A stretch of 64,000 nt of DNA from Nosocomiicoccus massiliensis (GCF_002871345.2 NZ_CP136964.1:1054001-1118000), one strand, 5' to 3'. Positions 40,103 to 49,049 are shown, numbered from the stretch's first letter. Program-made: numbers and translations. Notes: generated by a model from the sequence alone, not told the origin.

Positions 40103-40657
40103 TTATTTATCTAAGTAACGATAAAGCGTTGACTTGCTGATTCCTGTCATCTCAACAATTTCTTTCACACTATATTCTTCACTTTTGTACAATTTTATTG
40201 CTCGTTCGATATCTCGTTGGTTCACAGGAGGGCGCCCGCCTTTTCGCCCTCTAGCTCGAGCACTTTTTAAACCTTCTTTTGTACGTTCAACAATCAAATC
40301 TCGCTCAAATTGGCTAAATGCTTGAAATACAGTCATCATAAGCCGACCATGTGGAGTGGCAGTATCAAAATTCTCTTTTAAGCTGATCAACTTTATATTA
40401 TGTTCTTCAAAGTAATTTACAAGTTCAATTAAATCTTTTGTACTGCGACCCAAACGAGAGAAGCTTTCCACGACAACTGTATCACCTGGACGCAATTTAT
40501 CTTTCAGTCGATTTAATTGCGGACGGTTAGCTTTGGTTCCCGTCATCTTTTCGGTCAGTATTTCGTTGCAGTTATGTTCATTGAGCAAATCCAACTGACG
40601 AGACAATTCTTGTGATCGTGTACTTACCCTTGCATACCCATATATATACCCACTCAT
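40103..40657 (-). CDS. Tn3/Tn552-type serine resolvase
   Basis: A complete 184-residue resolvase/invertase: catalytic domain with YGYARVSTRSQELSRQ, MTGTKANRPQL, ESFSRLGRSTKD and the long E-helix FSQFERDLIVERTKEGL, then an HTH (YSVKEIVEMTGISKSTLYRYL). It lies just upstream of the truncated transposition ATPase, as resolvase genes do in Tn552-like transposons. Product would resolve cointegrates at a res site, which I could not locate with certainty. Confidence 0.92.
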   Translation of the reverse strand: MSGYIYGYARVSTRSQELSRQLDLLNEHNCNEILTEKMTGTKANRPQLNRLKDKLRPGDTVVVESFSRLGRSTKDLIELVNYFEEHNIKLISLKENFDTATPHGRLMMTVFQAFSQFERDLIVERTKEGLKSARARGRKGGRPPVNQRDIERAIKLYKSEEYSVKEIVEMTGISKSTLYRYLDK

Positions 40658-40824
40658 AATCCTCTTCCTTCTCTATTTTGATTTTCTCAATTGTATCATA
40701 AAGGGTGGGTAAAGATACGTAGATAAAGAGCAAAGTTTTGGCACTAAAAACCCTTCTTCTAGTCTATAAAAGTTGTTATTTAAAATCGTCCCATAATCGA
40801 TTGTTTTTGAGACAAAGTAATTTA

Positions 40825-40867
40825 TAAAAAATATGCCTCTAACGTTTTTAGCACGTTAGAGGCATAT
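40825..40867 (-). terminator. Terminator of the metal P-type ATPase gene
   Basis: A perfect 14-bp stem (ATATGCCTCTAACG, 40831-40844 with 40854-40867) precedes ATTTTTT on the minus strand. Between it and the resolvase (40658-40824) I see no gene. Confidence 0.92.
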
Positions 40868-40918
40868 AAACTTCAGAAACTTATTAGTATACCTAAACCT
40901 TTTTGAGTTTTGATTGGA

Positions 40919-42844
40919 TTAGTTAGATTTTAACAAACGAAGCCCATTTAGGATTACAACCAATGTACTTCCTTCATGGATAATGACACTGATTGCTATA
41001 TCTGTTAATCCTAATAAGCTAACCACAATTAGAAAAGCGACGACTGCCATTGAAAAAATAATATTTTGCCAAATGACACGATTCATTTTGGTTGAAATAT
41101 TATGAGATTGGACCAATTTGGATAAATCATTCTGCATCAAAACCAAATCAGACACTTCTACTGCTACATCGGTTCCGTCTCCCATGGCAATCCCTACATT
41201 TGCATTCACAAGGGCTGGGGCATCATTTACACCATCACCCACCATTGCTGTTAAGCCGTATTTCTCTTTTTGCTCGTCTATAATTCGAGATTTATCTTCT
41301 GGCATGACATTCGCGATTACTTCATCTATTTCTAATTGTTCCGCAACTGCTTTTCCTGTCATTTCTGAGTCGCCAGTGATTAAAGTGGTGTGTATGCCTT
41401 GTTCTTTAAAGTATTTAATGGTGTCTTTTGCATGTTCACTTGGAACGTCCATGAGAGCTATAAGTCCAATGACATTCTCATCTTCTGCTACATATACGAC
41501 TGTTTTACCTTCTGATGCCCATTCATTATTTAAACGAATATATTCATCTGCAACCTCGTTAAACGAAGTTGGTTTTCCGATCCGATAATTTTTGCCGTTG
41601 TAATCTCCTGTCAACCCTTTACCAATCTGATTTTCTACTTCAATAGTCAGTTGATTTTTTTGTTCAAACTTTCTTAGAATGGCATCTGCTAAGGGGTGAT
41701 TGGATTCTTTTTCAAGAGCTACTACGATATCAATCATATTTTCTACGTTCACGGAATCAGCAAAATGATAATTGGTTACTTCTGGTTTTCCTTTGGTCAA
41801 AGTTCCGGTCTTATCAAACGCAATTGCTTGAGTATCAGCTAATTGAGACAGATAAGAACTACCTTTTGAAAGGACTCCATTTTTGGCCAGATTAGAGGTC
41901 GTTGATAAGGTTACCGATACGGTAGCTGCTGCTAAAGCACATGGTGAAGCTGCAACTAAAAGAACTAATCCTCTATAAATACTTTGTGCCCATGTCCAAT
42001 CAAATAGAGCAGGAGCTAATAACACGAACAGGGGAATAGCAATTAAAACAACTGTAACGTATTTCGGTTCAAATTTTTGGATAATACTTGCAGCTTTTGT
42101 TTGATTATCTTGGTTCTGGTTCACTAATTGTAAAATTTTTGAAAAGACTGTATCTTCGTTTTCTTTGGTGACTTCCATTGTAAACGTACCTGTCCCATTA
42201 ATCGTACTCCCAAAAACGGTATCTCCTTTTGTTTTTTCATTGGGTATACTTTCACCATTAATAGACGATTCATCAATGGAAGTAGAGCCAGATAAAATGA
42301 CGCCATCAATGGGTACTTGGTCACCATTTAATACCTGAAGTTGGTCTCCCACTGTTAATTCACTGACATCAACAATTTTTGTATTCCCATCAGGCAAAAT
42401 TAACCGAGCAGTCGTTGGATTCATTTCGAGTAATTTCGTTATTTCTCGTTTACTTCTTCCTTCAGCGTAATCTTCCAGAAAATGTGCGCCTGAAAAAATG
42501 AGAATCAACAACGTTCCTTCCCAAAAATTCCCTATCGCTGAAGCTCCTATAGCTGCTAATCCCATTAAAATATGAGAATTAGGCGTGAACTTGTTATTTG
42601 TTTTTGTATTCTCAATTGTCTCTCCAAGACCTTCCAGAATAATGACATGATAGCCCGCACTAATTGTGGCGAGTGAGAACATGATGTTTTTTACGGTTTG
42701 ATATTCGTCACTTAAGAACAGCGAAACAATTGCCAATGCCAAACCAATAAAGTATAAAACAATAGGCATCTTTCCGTGATAGTGGTCGTGGTTATGGTTA
42801 TGTTTCTCTTTTTCCTGTGATTGTTGTTCTTGGATATTTTCCAT
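40919..42844 (-). CDS. Heavy-metal-translocating P1B-type ATPase (Zn/Cd/Pb-like)
   Basis: An integral membrane exporter of about 641 residues. It has a His-rich N-terminus (HNHNHDHYHG) instead of a CxxC metal domain, the actuator NGES, membrane motif SPCAL, phosphorylation motif DKTGTLTKG, the HP motif (SNHPLA), and GDGVNDAPAL. The terminal helices carry HEGSTLVVILNGLRL, typical of ZosA/ZntA-like pumps. Substrate is probably zinc or cadmium, by the CPC-like SPC motif and neighbouring ZIP and CzrA-like genes. The GTG at 42853 is inside the ribosome binding site, so ATG 42844 is preferred. Confidence 0.92.
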   Translation of the reverse strand: MENIQEQQSQEKEKHNHNHDHYHGKMPIVLYFIGLALAIVSLFLSDEYQTVKNIMFSLATISAGYHVIILEGLGETIENTKTNNKFTPNSHILMGLAAIGASAIGNFWEGTLLILIFSGAHFLEDYAEGRSKREITKLLEMNPTTARLILPDGNTKIVDVSELTVGDQLQVLNGDQVPIDGVILSGSTSIDESSINGESIPNEKTKGDTVFGSTINGTGTFTMEVTKENEDTVFSKILQLVNQNQDNQTKAASIIQKFEPKYVTVVLIAIPLFVLLAPALFDWTWAQSIYRGLVLLVAASPCALAAATVSVTLSTTSNLAKNGVLSKGSSYLSQLADTQAIAFDKTGTLTKGKPEVTNYHFADSVNVENMIDIVVALEKESNHPLADAILRKFEQKNQLTIEVENQIGKGLTGDYNGKNYRIGKPTSFNEVADEYIRLNNEWASEGKTVVYVAEDENVIGLIALMDVPSEHAKDTIKYFKEQGIHTTLITGDSEMTGKAVAEQLEIDEVIANVMPEDKSRIIDEQKEKYGLTAMVGDGVNDAPALVNANVGIAMGDGTDVAVEVSDLVLMQNDLSKLVQSHNISTKMNRVIWQNIIFSMAVVAFLIVVSLLGLTDIAISVIIHEGSTLVVILNGLRLLKSN

Positions 42845-42910
42845 TTTTATCACCTTTCTATATAATTTATTTGATTTTTGTAGACTTTTTTTGTGTCCTT
42901 TGTTTATTGT

Positions 42911-43725
42911 TTAACCAAGAGCAACGTCCAATGTCATCATGATAGCAAAACCAATCATAAATGCCATTGTCGCTACTTCGCTATGTCCATTCGTTTGAGA
43001 ATTAGGAATCAATTCTTCAACACAGACAAATACCATGGCTCCTGCTGCAAAAGCTAATGCATAAGGTAAGATAACAGTTATCTGTGTGACCAGCCAAGCG
43101 CCAATAGTTGCTGATATAATTTCAAAAAGTGCACTGGATTGCCCCATATTAAATGCATGCCCTTTGTACTGCCTTCTGCTCGAATAGGCATTGAAAGCGC
43201 AGCACCTTCGGGAAAGTTTTGCAGCCCAATACCCAGTGCAAGCACCAATGCACTTGTAATAGCAGAAGCTCCTTGTCCAGCAGCTCCAAAAGCCACACCA
43301 ATTGCCAACCCTTCTGGTATATTATGAATGGTTACCGCTAGAAACAAAAGGGTTGTAGACGATAAAGATGAAGCAACACCCTCAGTTTCCTCAACACCGC
43401 TTGTTCTATTATGCAAATGAGGGACCACGCCATCCACAACTCTTAAAAAGAGGCCTCCTACTAAAAAACCAACCAAAGCAGGCACAAATGACCAAATACC
43501 ATAACCATTTTGCTCTGCAAAATCAATGGATGGCGCTAACAAAGACCAGTAACTTGCTGCAAACATAACCCCGGCAGCAAAACCATTCATAATGGCAAGA
43601 AGTTTATCATTCACTTCATGAAATAAAAATACTAAACTCGAACCTAGGACGGTCATTAGCCAAGTAAATACACCCGCTAATGTTGCTTGCCAGATTGGGT
43701 TTAAACTCAAAAACCAATCAACCAT
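42911..43725 (-). pseudogene. ZIP-family metal transporter, frameshifted
   Basis: Two overlapping frames together make a full ZIP transporter of about 271 residues: the first (from ATG 43725) has the signature helix TIHNIPEGLAIGVAFG and LGIGLQNFPEGAALS; the second continues AFNMGQSSALFEIISATIGAWL to the C-terminus. The frame breaks after EGSTKG at the GGG run at 43160-43162; one more G would restore KGHAFNMGQ. It may be a genuine null allele or a sequencing error. It lies between the P-type ATPase and the divergent regulator. Confidence 0.88.
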
Positions 43726-43737
43726 TAAAATACACAT

Positions 43738-44118
43738 CCTTTAACTGCCGTAAAATATTTTTCAACTTGAGTTAGACTAATAGAAATAGTATAACTATAC
43801 ACCGACTTTTTTGTGTTTTGCAACTTCTGAACTCGCATGCTTGCCGAAGTAAGGCAAGGATTCATATATTTTGGGCTTATCCAGTATCCATCTCCTTTCA
43901 TATGTAAATCGGAATGATTATGATTCACATATGAAGTTTCGTTCATATGTTTACGAAATCATATTAACTCACTGTATGAGCTTTGTCAAGACAAGATGCT
44001 TCTTGTTCAAATGGACTACTATTATGAATACAAAAGTCTTAATTTAGTCTATAAACTAAAAACTCGCATCGTTTTACTCATGTGGTATTATATATATGAA
44101 CGGAAAATCATATGAGAG
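43738..44118. promoter_or_regulatory. Divergent regulatory region of the metal genes with ATATGAA-type dyads
   Basis: No gene is supported in this gap. Imperfect dyads with TTCATATG/CATATGAA halves lie at about 43897-43906, 43924-43935 and 43941-43955, and again at 44091-44116 next to an extended -10 (TGG-TATTAT, 44083-44091) for the regulator gene. SmtB/ArsR/CzrA proteins bind similar AT-rich 12-2-12 dyads around ATATGAACA. Confidence 0.6.
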
Positions 44119-44130
44119 GAATAAGAGCAT

Positions 44131-44445
44131 ATGCATACATCAACATCTTCGCCAATCAATAAAGAGAAGATTCAATCAATAAGCAAATTATTCAAAGTGA
44201 TTAGTGACCCTACACGCTTGTCGATTCTCTTTCTTTTACAGAAAAAAGAACTCAGTGTTGGAAACATTGTGCTTGCATTGGATATGGAACAGTCCGCGAT
44301 TTCACACCAACTAAAAATATTGAAAGATTCGCGTTTAGTGAAGGCAAGGAGAGAAGGGAAAAGCATGGTTTACAGTCTTGATGATCTTCATGTTTTCAGT
44401 ATTCTCGAACAAGTCTTAACTCATATCAACGAACTAGAACAATAA
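44131..44445 (+). CDS. ArsR/SmtB-family metal-sensing repressor (CzrA-like)
   Basis: A 104-residue winged-helix repressor (LFKVISDPTRLSILFLL, DMEQSAISHQLKILKDSRLV, REGKSMVYSL). The C-terminal helix aligns with the CzrA alpha5 zinc site: Asp and His of DDLH, and the His of LTHINE are kept, while the fourth ligand (His100 in CzrA) is Glu. This suggests zinc/cadmium/cobalt sensing with altered geometry. It is transcribed away from the ZIP and ATPase genes, over shared dyads. Confidence 0.9.
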   Translation: MHTSTSSPINKEKIQSISKLFKVISDPTRLSILFLLQKKELSVGNIVLALDMEQSAISHQLKILKDSRLVKARREGKSMVYSLDDLHVFSILEQVLTHINELEQ

Positions 44446-44468
44446 GAGCAAATAATATATAAAACTAA

Positions 44469-44512
44469 ATGGAGGTTTTTAAAATTTCAAAATCAGAGAA
44501 ACAAGAAAAGCA
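44469..44512 (+). pseudogene. 5' stub of a gene downstream of the regulator, cut by IS30 DNA
   Basis: A TGGAGG ribosome binding site (44470-44475) follows the regulator gene, and the frame after it reads SKSEKQEKHS with ATT (44484) where a start codon is expected. The frame then runs into the IS30 remnant near 44512. I cannot identify the lost gene. Confidence 0.5.
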
Positions 44513-45029
44513 CTCGACCTTTGGTAGACCGCGGTTTCCGTCCAACCTTTTCGAGTAAGTCGATATTCTTGGTGCGCATGATGCCACTGTCGATCCAATT
44601 GTAGAGGGTTGAAGTACTTGGAATGATCGCCGGATCAAACAGGTCCATGGCTTTATTAACCACTGTATCTGGAGACCATTTGTCTTCAAGCATTTTTCGA
44701 TCCGCCCATTCAGTGAATCGCTCCGTTTCCACCCATTTGGGACGGCGGCCACAGTTCGCACGATTTCGCAGATAAATGTCATGATGCAGCTCTGCGGAGT
44801 AGACCTTTTTATAGTAGGTATACGTCTTGCCATTCTGTTTCTGTTGGCTTTTCTGCGTGACAGACGCTGTATTGATGGCATTATTGATGGTTTGTGGACT
44901 ACGTCCAAGCAAAGACGCAATCTTTCGATTGGATAAATCAAGTGCTTTATACGCTTCAATTTTCTTCATTTCACCGTATGTAAGGTGTTTAGATTTGCGT
45001 GATTCTGTGTTATTATCTACATGGGTCAT
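44505..45029 (-). mobile_element. IS30-family transposase, 3'-truncated
   Basis: From ATG 45029 the frame encodes the N-terminal part of an IS30 transposase: HTH (LTYGEMKKIEAYKAL, NRKIASLLGRSPQTINNAI) and SPDTVVNKAMDLFD, STSTLYNWIDSGIM. It ends near 44505 after STKGRV without the DDE catalytic domain. The gene-proximal end of the IS should lie around 45030-45110. Region 45066-45231 has no gene. Confidence 0.88.
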
Positions 45030-45231
45030 GTGAATTCTCCTTATATTGGTTGGTGGTACATTCAATATAACATGAAATTCACATGGCTTTTTTTATTTTA
45101 AGTGGCTAGGTTGATTATAAAATCTTCCAAAACTTTAAATATTCTATAAACTAAAAAAATAATATAAATTAAAGTTATTTTTAATTAAAAACTAAAACAT
45201 ATACTTATTTTATAGGGTAATATTTTACTTA

Positions 45232-45259
45232 TTGACAAAATTTATTTCTATGAGAAAAT
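45232..45259 (+). promoter_or_regulatory. Promoter of the bacteriocin-like gene
   Basis: A consensus TTGACA (45232-45237) is followed 16 bases later by GAAAAT (45254-45259), then a GGAGG at 45279-45283. Confidence 0.6.
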
Positions 45260-45291
45260 AAGGATACATTCAGTAAACGGAGGAATTCAAA

Positions 45292-45966
45292 TTGAATAAG
45301 AAATTATTGATATTTTTATCTTTATTACTACTAGTGCCTCATTTGGTGTATGGAAAAAGTGTCTCAGCCGTGACTGAAACAAACGAAAAAATTAGCATTT
45401 GGAATAATTATATGAGTAACAAAGAACTACAAAACTTCTTTAAAGAACATGACTTAAATTCTAAAAATGTAGAAAGCGCCTACCAAATCCAAGATAATGA
45501 TTAAGCTCATTATATTCTAAATGTCCAAATTAATGGCAATGGAGATTTCATAAATATATACTTTGCAAATGAAGAATTATTTTCTTACAGCATTCAAAAG
45601 TATGATGATAAAACACAAAATTCAGCAACATTTGAGCTTTACGATGCTGTAGATAATACATTAATAATGAGTGAGTCTATCTCTAAAGATAAAGAAATTA
45701 CTACCAATTATTTAATATCAGAAAATGAAGTTAGTACATATGCATTAACAGACAAACAAGTCTTCGCTTTAGAATGGGCTTGTATATTCTCAAGCTACAT
45801 GGGATGTATAGGAACATCACTAGCTGTCGGAGCAGCTGGAACACTAATTTCTGGTCCCGTAGGAACTGTTACCGGAGCCCTCGGAGGATGGGCTTGCAGA
45901 TACCTTTTCCAAACAGCAGTCGAAAAATTCGGTGGCAAACAAGCTGCTTGTAAAGTCTTTAGTTAA
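45292..45966 (+). pseudogene. Secreted bacteriocin-like precursor interrupted by an in-frame TAA
   Basis: A TTG at 45292 (GGAGG 8 bases upstream) starts a protein with a signal peptide (LLIFLSLLLLVPHLVYG). The frame stops at TAA 45502-45504 after QIQDND, but the same frame stays open from AHYILNVQ to 45966, about 224 codons in all. The C-terminus (WACIFSSYMGC ... GWACRYLF ... AACKVFS) has four cysteines around a glycine-rich hydrophobic stretch (LAVGAAGTLISGPVG), resembling halocin-C8-like bacteriocin precursors. Family assignment is by pattern only. A second internal start at 45667 could give the C-terminal peptide alone, without a signal. Confidence 0.7.
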
Positions 45967-45981
45967 GGTGAGCATTACTTT

Positions 45982-46161
45982 ATGAACAAAAGAAAAAATC
46001 ATTTAAAAGTAGTTTCATGGATAATATTAGTAATATTTATTGATGTAATACTATTCTCGTTTTTACCTGATTCTAATTGGTTAGAAATATTATTTAGTTT
46101 CTCTACTATCATGATTGTAGGTGCACTAGGAGTAACTATAATTTTAAAAATATTTGATTAA
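45982..46161 (+). CDS. Small two-helix membrane protein, possible bacteriocin immunity protein
   Basis: A 59-residue protein starting MNKRKNH, with two hydrophobic segments (VVSWIILVIFIDVILFSFL and LFSFSTIMIVGALGVTII). AAGGTGAG lies about 9 bases before the ATG, and only 15 bases separate it from the bacteriocin-like gene, so they are one transcription unit. Position, size and topology fit an immunity protein, but this is inference. Confidence 0.65.
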   Translation: MNKRKNHLKVVSWIILVIFIDVILFSFLPDSNWLEILFSFSTIMIVGALGVTIILKIFD

Positions 46162-46220
46162 TTTTTATTCCTGTTTACACCTGGTGTGACCAACAGCGAA
46201 GCAAGATAAAAAAGCTGTAG

Positions 46221-46258
46221 AATGACTTGAGAACAAACGACCTCAAGTCATTTGAATT
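46221..46258 (+). terminator. Terminator of the bacteriocin-like unit
   Basis: A perfect 11-bp stem AATGACTTGAG (46221-46231 with 46242-46252) precedes TGAATTTTTAG. From 46263 to about 46440 a 35-codon frame (FDILEKLSHNDSIL) and AT-rich DNA are seen, probably a remnant I cannot identify. Confidence 0.7.
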
Positions 46259-46441
46259 TTTAGTATGTTTATGTTCGATATTCTAGAAAAACTTTCTCAT
46301 AATGATAGCATCCTTAAATCTTTACAACATTTGCATGTTGCCTCTCCATATTTATTTCGATTTTATAGACATTCATGACAAAAGGCCCATATTAGGTCTT
46401 ATACACTCAATTTTATGATTTTTAAGGAAATTTATCCTTTA

Positions 46442-46985
46442 GATGATTAAAAACCTTATTTCACTGATTAAGATCAGGACACCACGCTGTTCATCCCTCT
46501 TATTTACAAAAATGATCTGGGAATACTGAAATTTGTTAGATATATCCGGATAATTAACAAAAAATCGGAATTCTGACCTCTTTTTGTTAGATAAAAAATT
46601 ATATTTAACAAAAATCGATCGGCTCGGACGAAATATGTTAAATATATCCGGATATCTAACAGAATCACGATTTTTTTGTTAAATATAATTTTACGATGTT
46701 GTCTAATTACTCTTTACAAGATAAAACACTCTTATTTGCCCCGTTAACTGCAGGACACCATGCTTTTCATCACTCTTATTTACAAATTTGTCCCTTGGAT
46801 GCTGAAATTTGTTAAATATATCCGGATAATTAACAAAAAATCGGAATTATGCGCTCTTCTTGTTAGATAAAAAATTATATTTAACAAAAAGTGATCGCCT
46901 TAGACGAAATATGTTAAATATATCCGGATATCTAACAGAATCACTAAAATTTTGTTAAATATAATTTTCCAAAATTTCCTAATTA
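46442..46985. repeat. Two direct units (276 bp) of the TGTTA/TAACA repeat family
   Basis: The phrase CAGGACACCA starts at 46475 and 46751, giving a 276-base period. Each unit has a spacer, then dyads TTGTTAAATATATCC/GGATAATTAACAA, TTGTTAGATA/TATTTAACAA, and ATGTTAAATATATCC/GGATATCTAACA. Unit 2 matches the fragment at 37.4 kb closely, and both match the reverse complement of the 17-kb array. The rest of 46986-47082 is the promoter region of the next gene. Confidence 0.92.
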
Positions 46986-47082
46986 CTCTTTTAAAGATAA
47001 AACACCCAAACGCCCCAAAAAACCCCTATCTCCACAAAACTCCTGTAAACTATAAGTAACATTTTTATCGAGGAGAGATATT

Positions 47083-47853
47083 ATGGATGCTTATGAAATT
47101 CGTCAAGAGATTCGAAATGGCCGACATAAGAATACGACGTCTGGTTTAGCAAATGATAACGTGCAGGCGAATCTTGTTGTGCTACCTAAAGCGTACGCAT
47201 TTGATTTTTTACTGTATGCACTTCGCAATCCAACACCCATTCCGATTATTGAAGTGCTCGAAGATGGTAAGTGTAACAGCCGCTTCGCAAAGGATTCGGA
47301 TATTCGTACTGATATTCCATTTTATAACATTTATAAAAACGGAACGCTCGTCGACACCGTCGAAGACGTAAAAGACATTTGGCAAGATGATTTTGTTTCA
47401 TTTTTAATCGGATGTAGCTTTACTTTCGAAGACGCGCTAATGAAAGGCGATATCTCGCTTAAGCATATTGAACAAAATAAAAACGTCGCGATGTATAAAA
47501 CGAACATCCCAACAGAGCGTGCAGGTATTTTTCATGGTAATATGGTCGTTTCAATGCGCCCGATTAAAAAGAATCTAGTTGATAAAGCAATCGAGATTAC
47601 ATCTCAGTTTAAAGATATGCATGGAGGTCCGGTTCATGTCGGAGATCCACGTGCAATTGGGATCGAAGATATCACAAAACCTGATTATGGTGATTCGATC
47701 GATATTGCAGACGATGAAGTACCAGTATTTTGGGGATGTGGAGTCACTCCACAAAACGCAATTTTACAAGCGAAACCTTCGATTATGATTAGCCATAAAC
47801 CAGGGCATATGTTTATTACTGACATTAATAACGAGGCGTTTAAAGAAGAATAA
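47083..47853 (+). CDS. DUF1445 family putative hydro-lyase (YcsI-like)
   Basis: The 256-residue protein matches the YcsI/DUF1445 family in length and in segments LVVLPKAYAFDFLLYALRNP, DFVSFLIGCSFTFEDAL, GNMVVSMRP and VPVFWGCGVTPQNAIL. Mammalian relatives include D-glutamate cyclase, but bacterial function is mostly untested. GAGGAGAG lies 7 bases before the ATG. Base composition is like the core genes. Confidence 0.88.
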   Translation: MDAYEIRQEIRNGRHKNTTSGLANDNVQANLVVLPKAYAFDFLLYALRNPTPIPIIEVLEDGKCNSRFAKDSDIRTDIPFYNIYKNGTLVDTVEDVKDIWQDDFVSFLIGCSFTFEDALMKGDISLKHIEQNKNVAMYKTNIPTERAGIFHGNMVVSMRPIKKNLVDKAIEITSQFKDMHGGPVHVGDPRAIGIEDITKPDYGDSIDIADDEVPVFWGCGVTPQNAILQAKPSIMISHKPGHMFITDINNEAFKEE

Positions 47854-47858
47854 AAAAT

Positions 47859-47935
47859 GAGTCCTATTTTGAAACTTCTATCCGTTTGGCTATCAAAACC
47901 AACCATTCGAGAGTTCAAATAGGACTCGTACTTTT
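47859..47935. terminator. Long-loop bidirectional terminator between convergent genes
   Basis: GAGTCCTATTT (47859-47869) pairs with AAATAGGACTC (47916-47926), extended by flanking GAA/TTC, around a loop of about 40 bases. The plus strand continues GTACTTTTTATAA, the minus strand ATTTTTTATTC. Confidence 0.65.
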
Positions 47936-47945
47936 TATAATGCAT

Positions 47946-48845
47946 TTAGTTATTATGCTCTACTTCTTCTAATATTGCTAAAACTTCTTCGCGCGTCGGC
48001 ATTCCACTTTGCGCGCCGAATTTCGTAACACTCAGTGCACCTGATGCGTTCGCAAATCGTAAACTTTCTTTCAAACCTTTTCCGCGTGCGAGTTCACTTA
48101 CAAGTGCACCGTTAAAAGTGTCTCCTGCTCCTGTCGTATCGACAACTTCTGCTTTAAAACTTCCGATACTTACTTCTTTTTTATCTTCATAATAAAAACA
48201 ACCATTCGAACCGTTCGTCACGATAATTTTGTCGATATAATCATCCATTAAATTTGAGTGGTAGGACTTTAACTGATCCAGCTCGATTTTGTTCGGTGTG
48301 ATGTATGTACATGCGTCTAAAATGTTGTCCGTGAGTGCCGATGCTGGCGCTGGATTCACTATTAACGGCACATCGTTTTCTTTACAAATTGTCGCGAGAT
48401 AATCGACTGTTTCGATTGGAATTTCTAGCTGTGTTAACACGTAATCACTATCGATTACTTTATCTTTATGTACTTCTAAAAATTCAGGAGTTACGTGTGC
48501 GTTCGCACCAGGCACGATAATAATCGAGTTGTCTTTGTCTGCGAGTGTAATACACGCAAGCCCTGTCGGTACGTTTTTAACGGGTGTTTCATCAACAAAG
48601 GTAATTCCGCGCGACTTAAAGTTTTCTAGAATCTCTTTACCGTAAACGTCGTATCCAATTCTACCGATAAACGTCACGTCACTTCCGAGTTCTCTCGCTG
48701 CTACTGCTTGGTTCGCTCCTTTACCACCACACGTCGTCACAAAATCATTACCAATAACCGTCTCTCCTGTTTTCGGAACGATATCTGTCGTAACGACGAG
48801 ATCCATATTCAAACTCCCAACGACCATAATCTTTGGAATTGTCAT
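47946..48845 (-). CDS. rbsK: Ribokinase
   Basis: This 299-residue PfkB-family kinase has VVGSLNMDLVV, the CGGKGANQAVAA motif, IVTNGSNGCFYY and the catalytic DTTGAGDTFNGAL with the base Asp. Motifs are specific for ribokinase. No rbsD or ribose transporter gene is adjacent, so it may salvage ribose from nucleosides. It is convergent with the DUF1445 gene. Confidence 0.95.
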   Translation of the reverse strand: MTIPKIMVVGSLNMDLVVTTDIVPKTGETVIGNDFVTTCGGKGANQAVAARELGSDVTFIGRIGYDVYGKEILENFKSRGITFVDETPVKNVPTGLACITLADKDNSIIIVPGANAHVTPEFLEVHKDKVIDSDYVLTQLEIPIETVDYLATICKENDVPLIVNPAPASALTDNILDACTYITPNKIELDQLKSYHSNLMDDYIDKIIVTNGSNGCFYYEDKKEVSIGSFKAEVVDTTGAGDTFNGALVSELARGKGLKESLRFANASGALSVTKFGAQSGMPTREEVLAILEEVEHNN

Positions 48846-49049
48846 TGATTATCATCCTTAGCTTTTACAAATTTTATTCGTTTATATGATTCTAACAGTA
48901 TAAAACAAACAATTAAAAGTCGATAGTTATATGAGACATAATAGAAATAATATCATTAATAGAAATTCATATTGATCTCAGTTATTTATTTCGTATTATA
49001 TAAAATAAAGTTATAATAATATAAATTAAATTAAAAAGGAGGTCTTTAT

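Noticed and set aside
43725..43946. A 73-codon frame upstream of the ZIP gene
   Set aside because: It covers the regulatory dyads, ends inside the ribosome binding region of the ZIP gene and has no family-like features.
44465..44959. A 164-codon minus-strand frame rich in Arg
   Set aside because: It is an out-of-frame shadow of the IS30 transposase.
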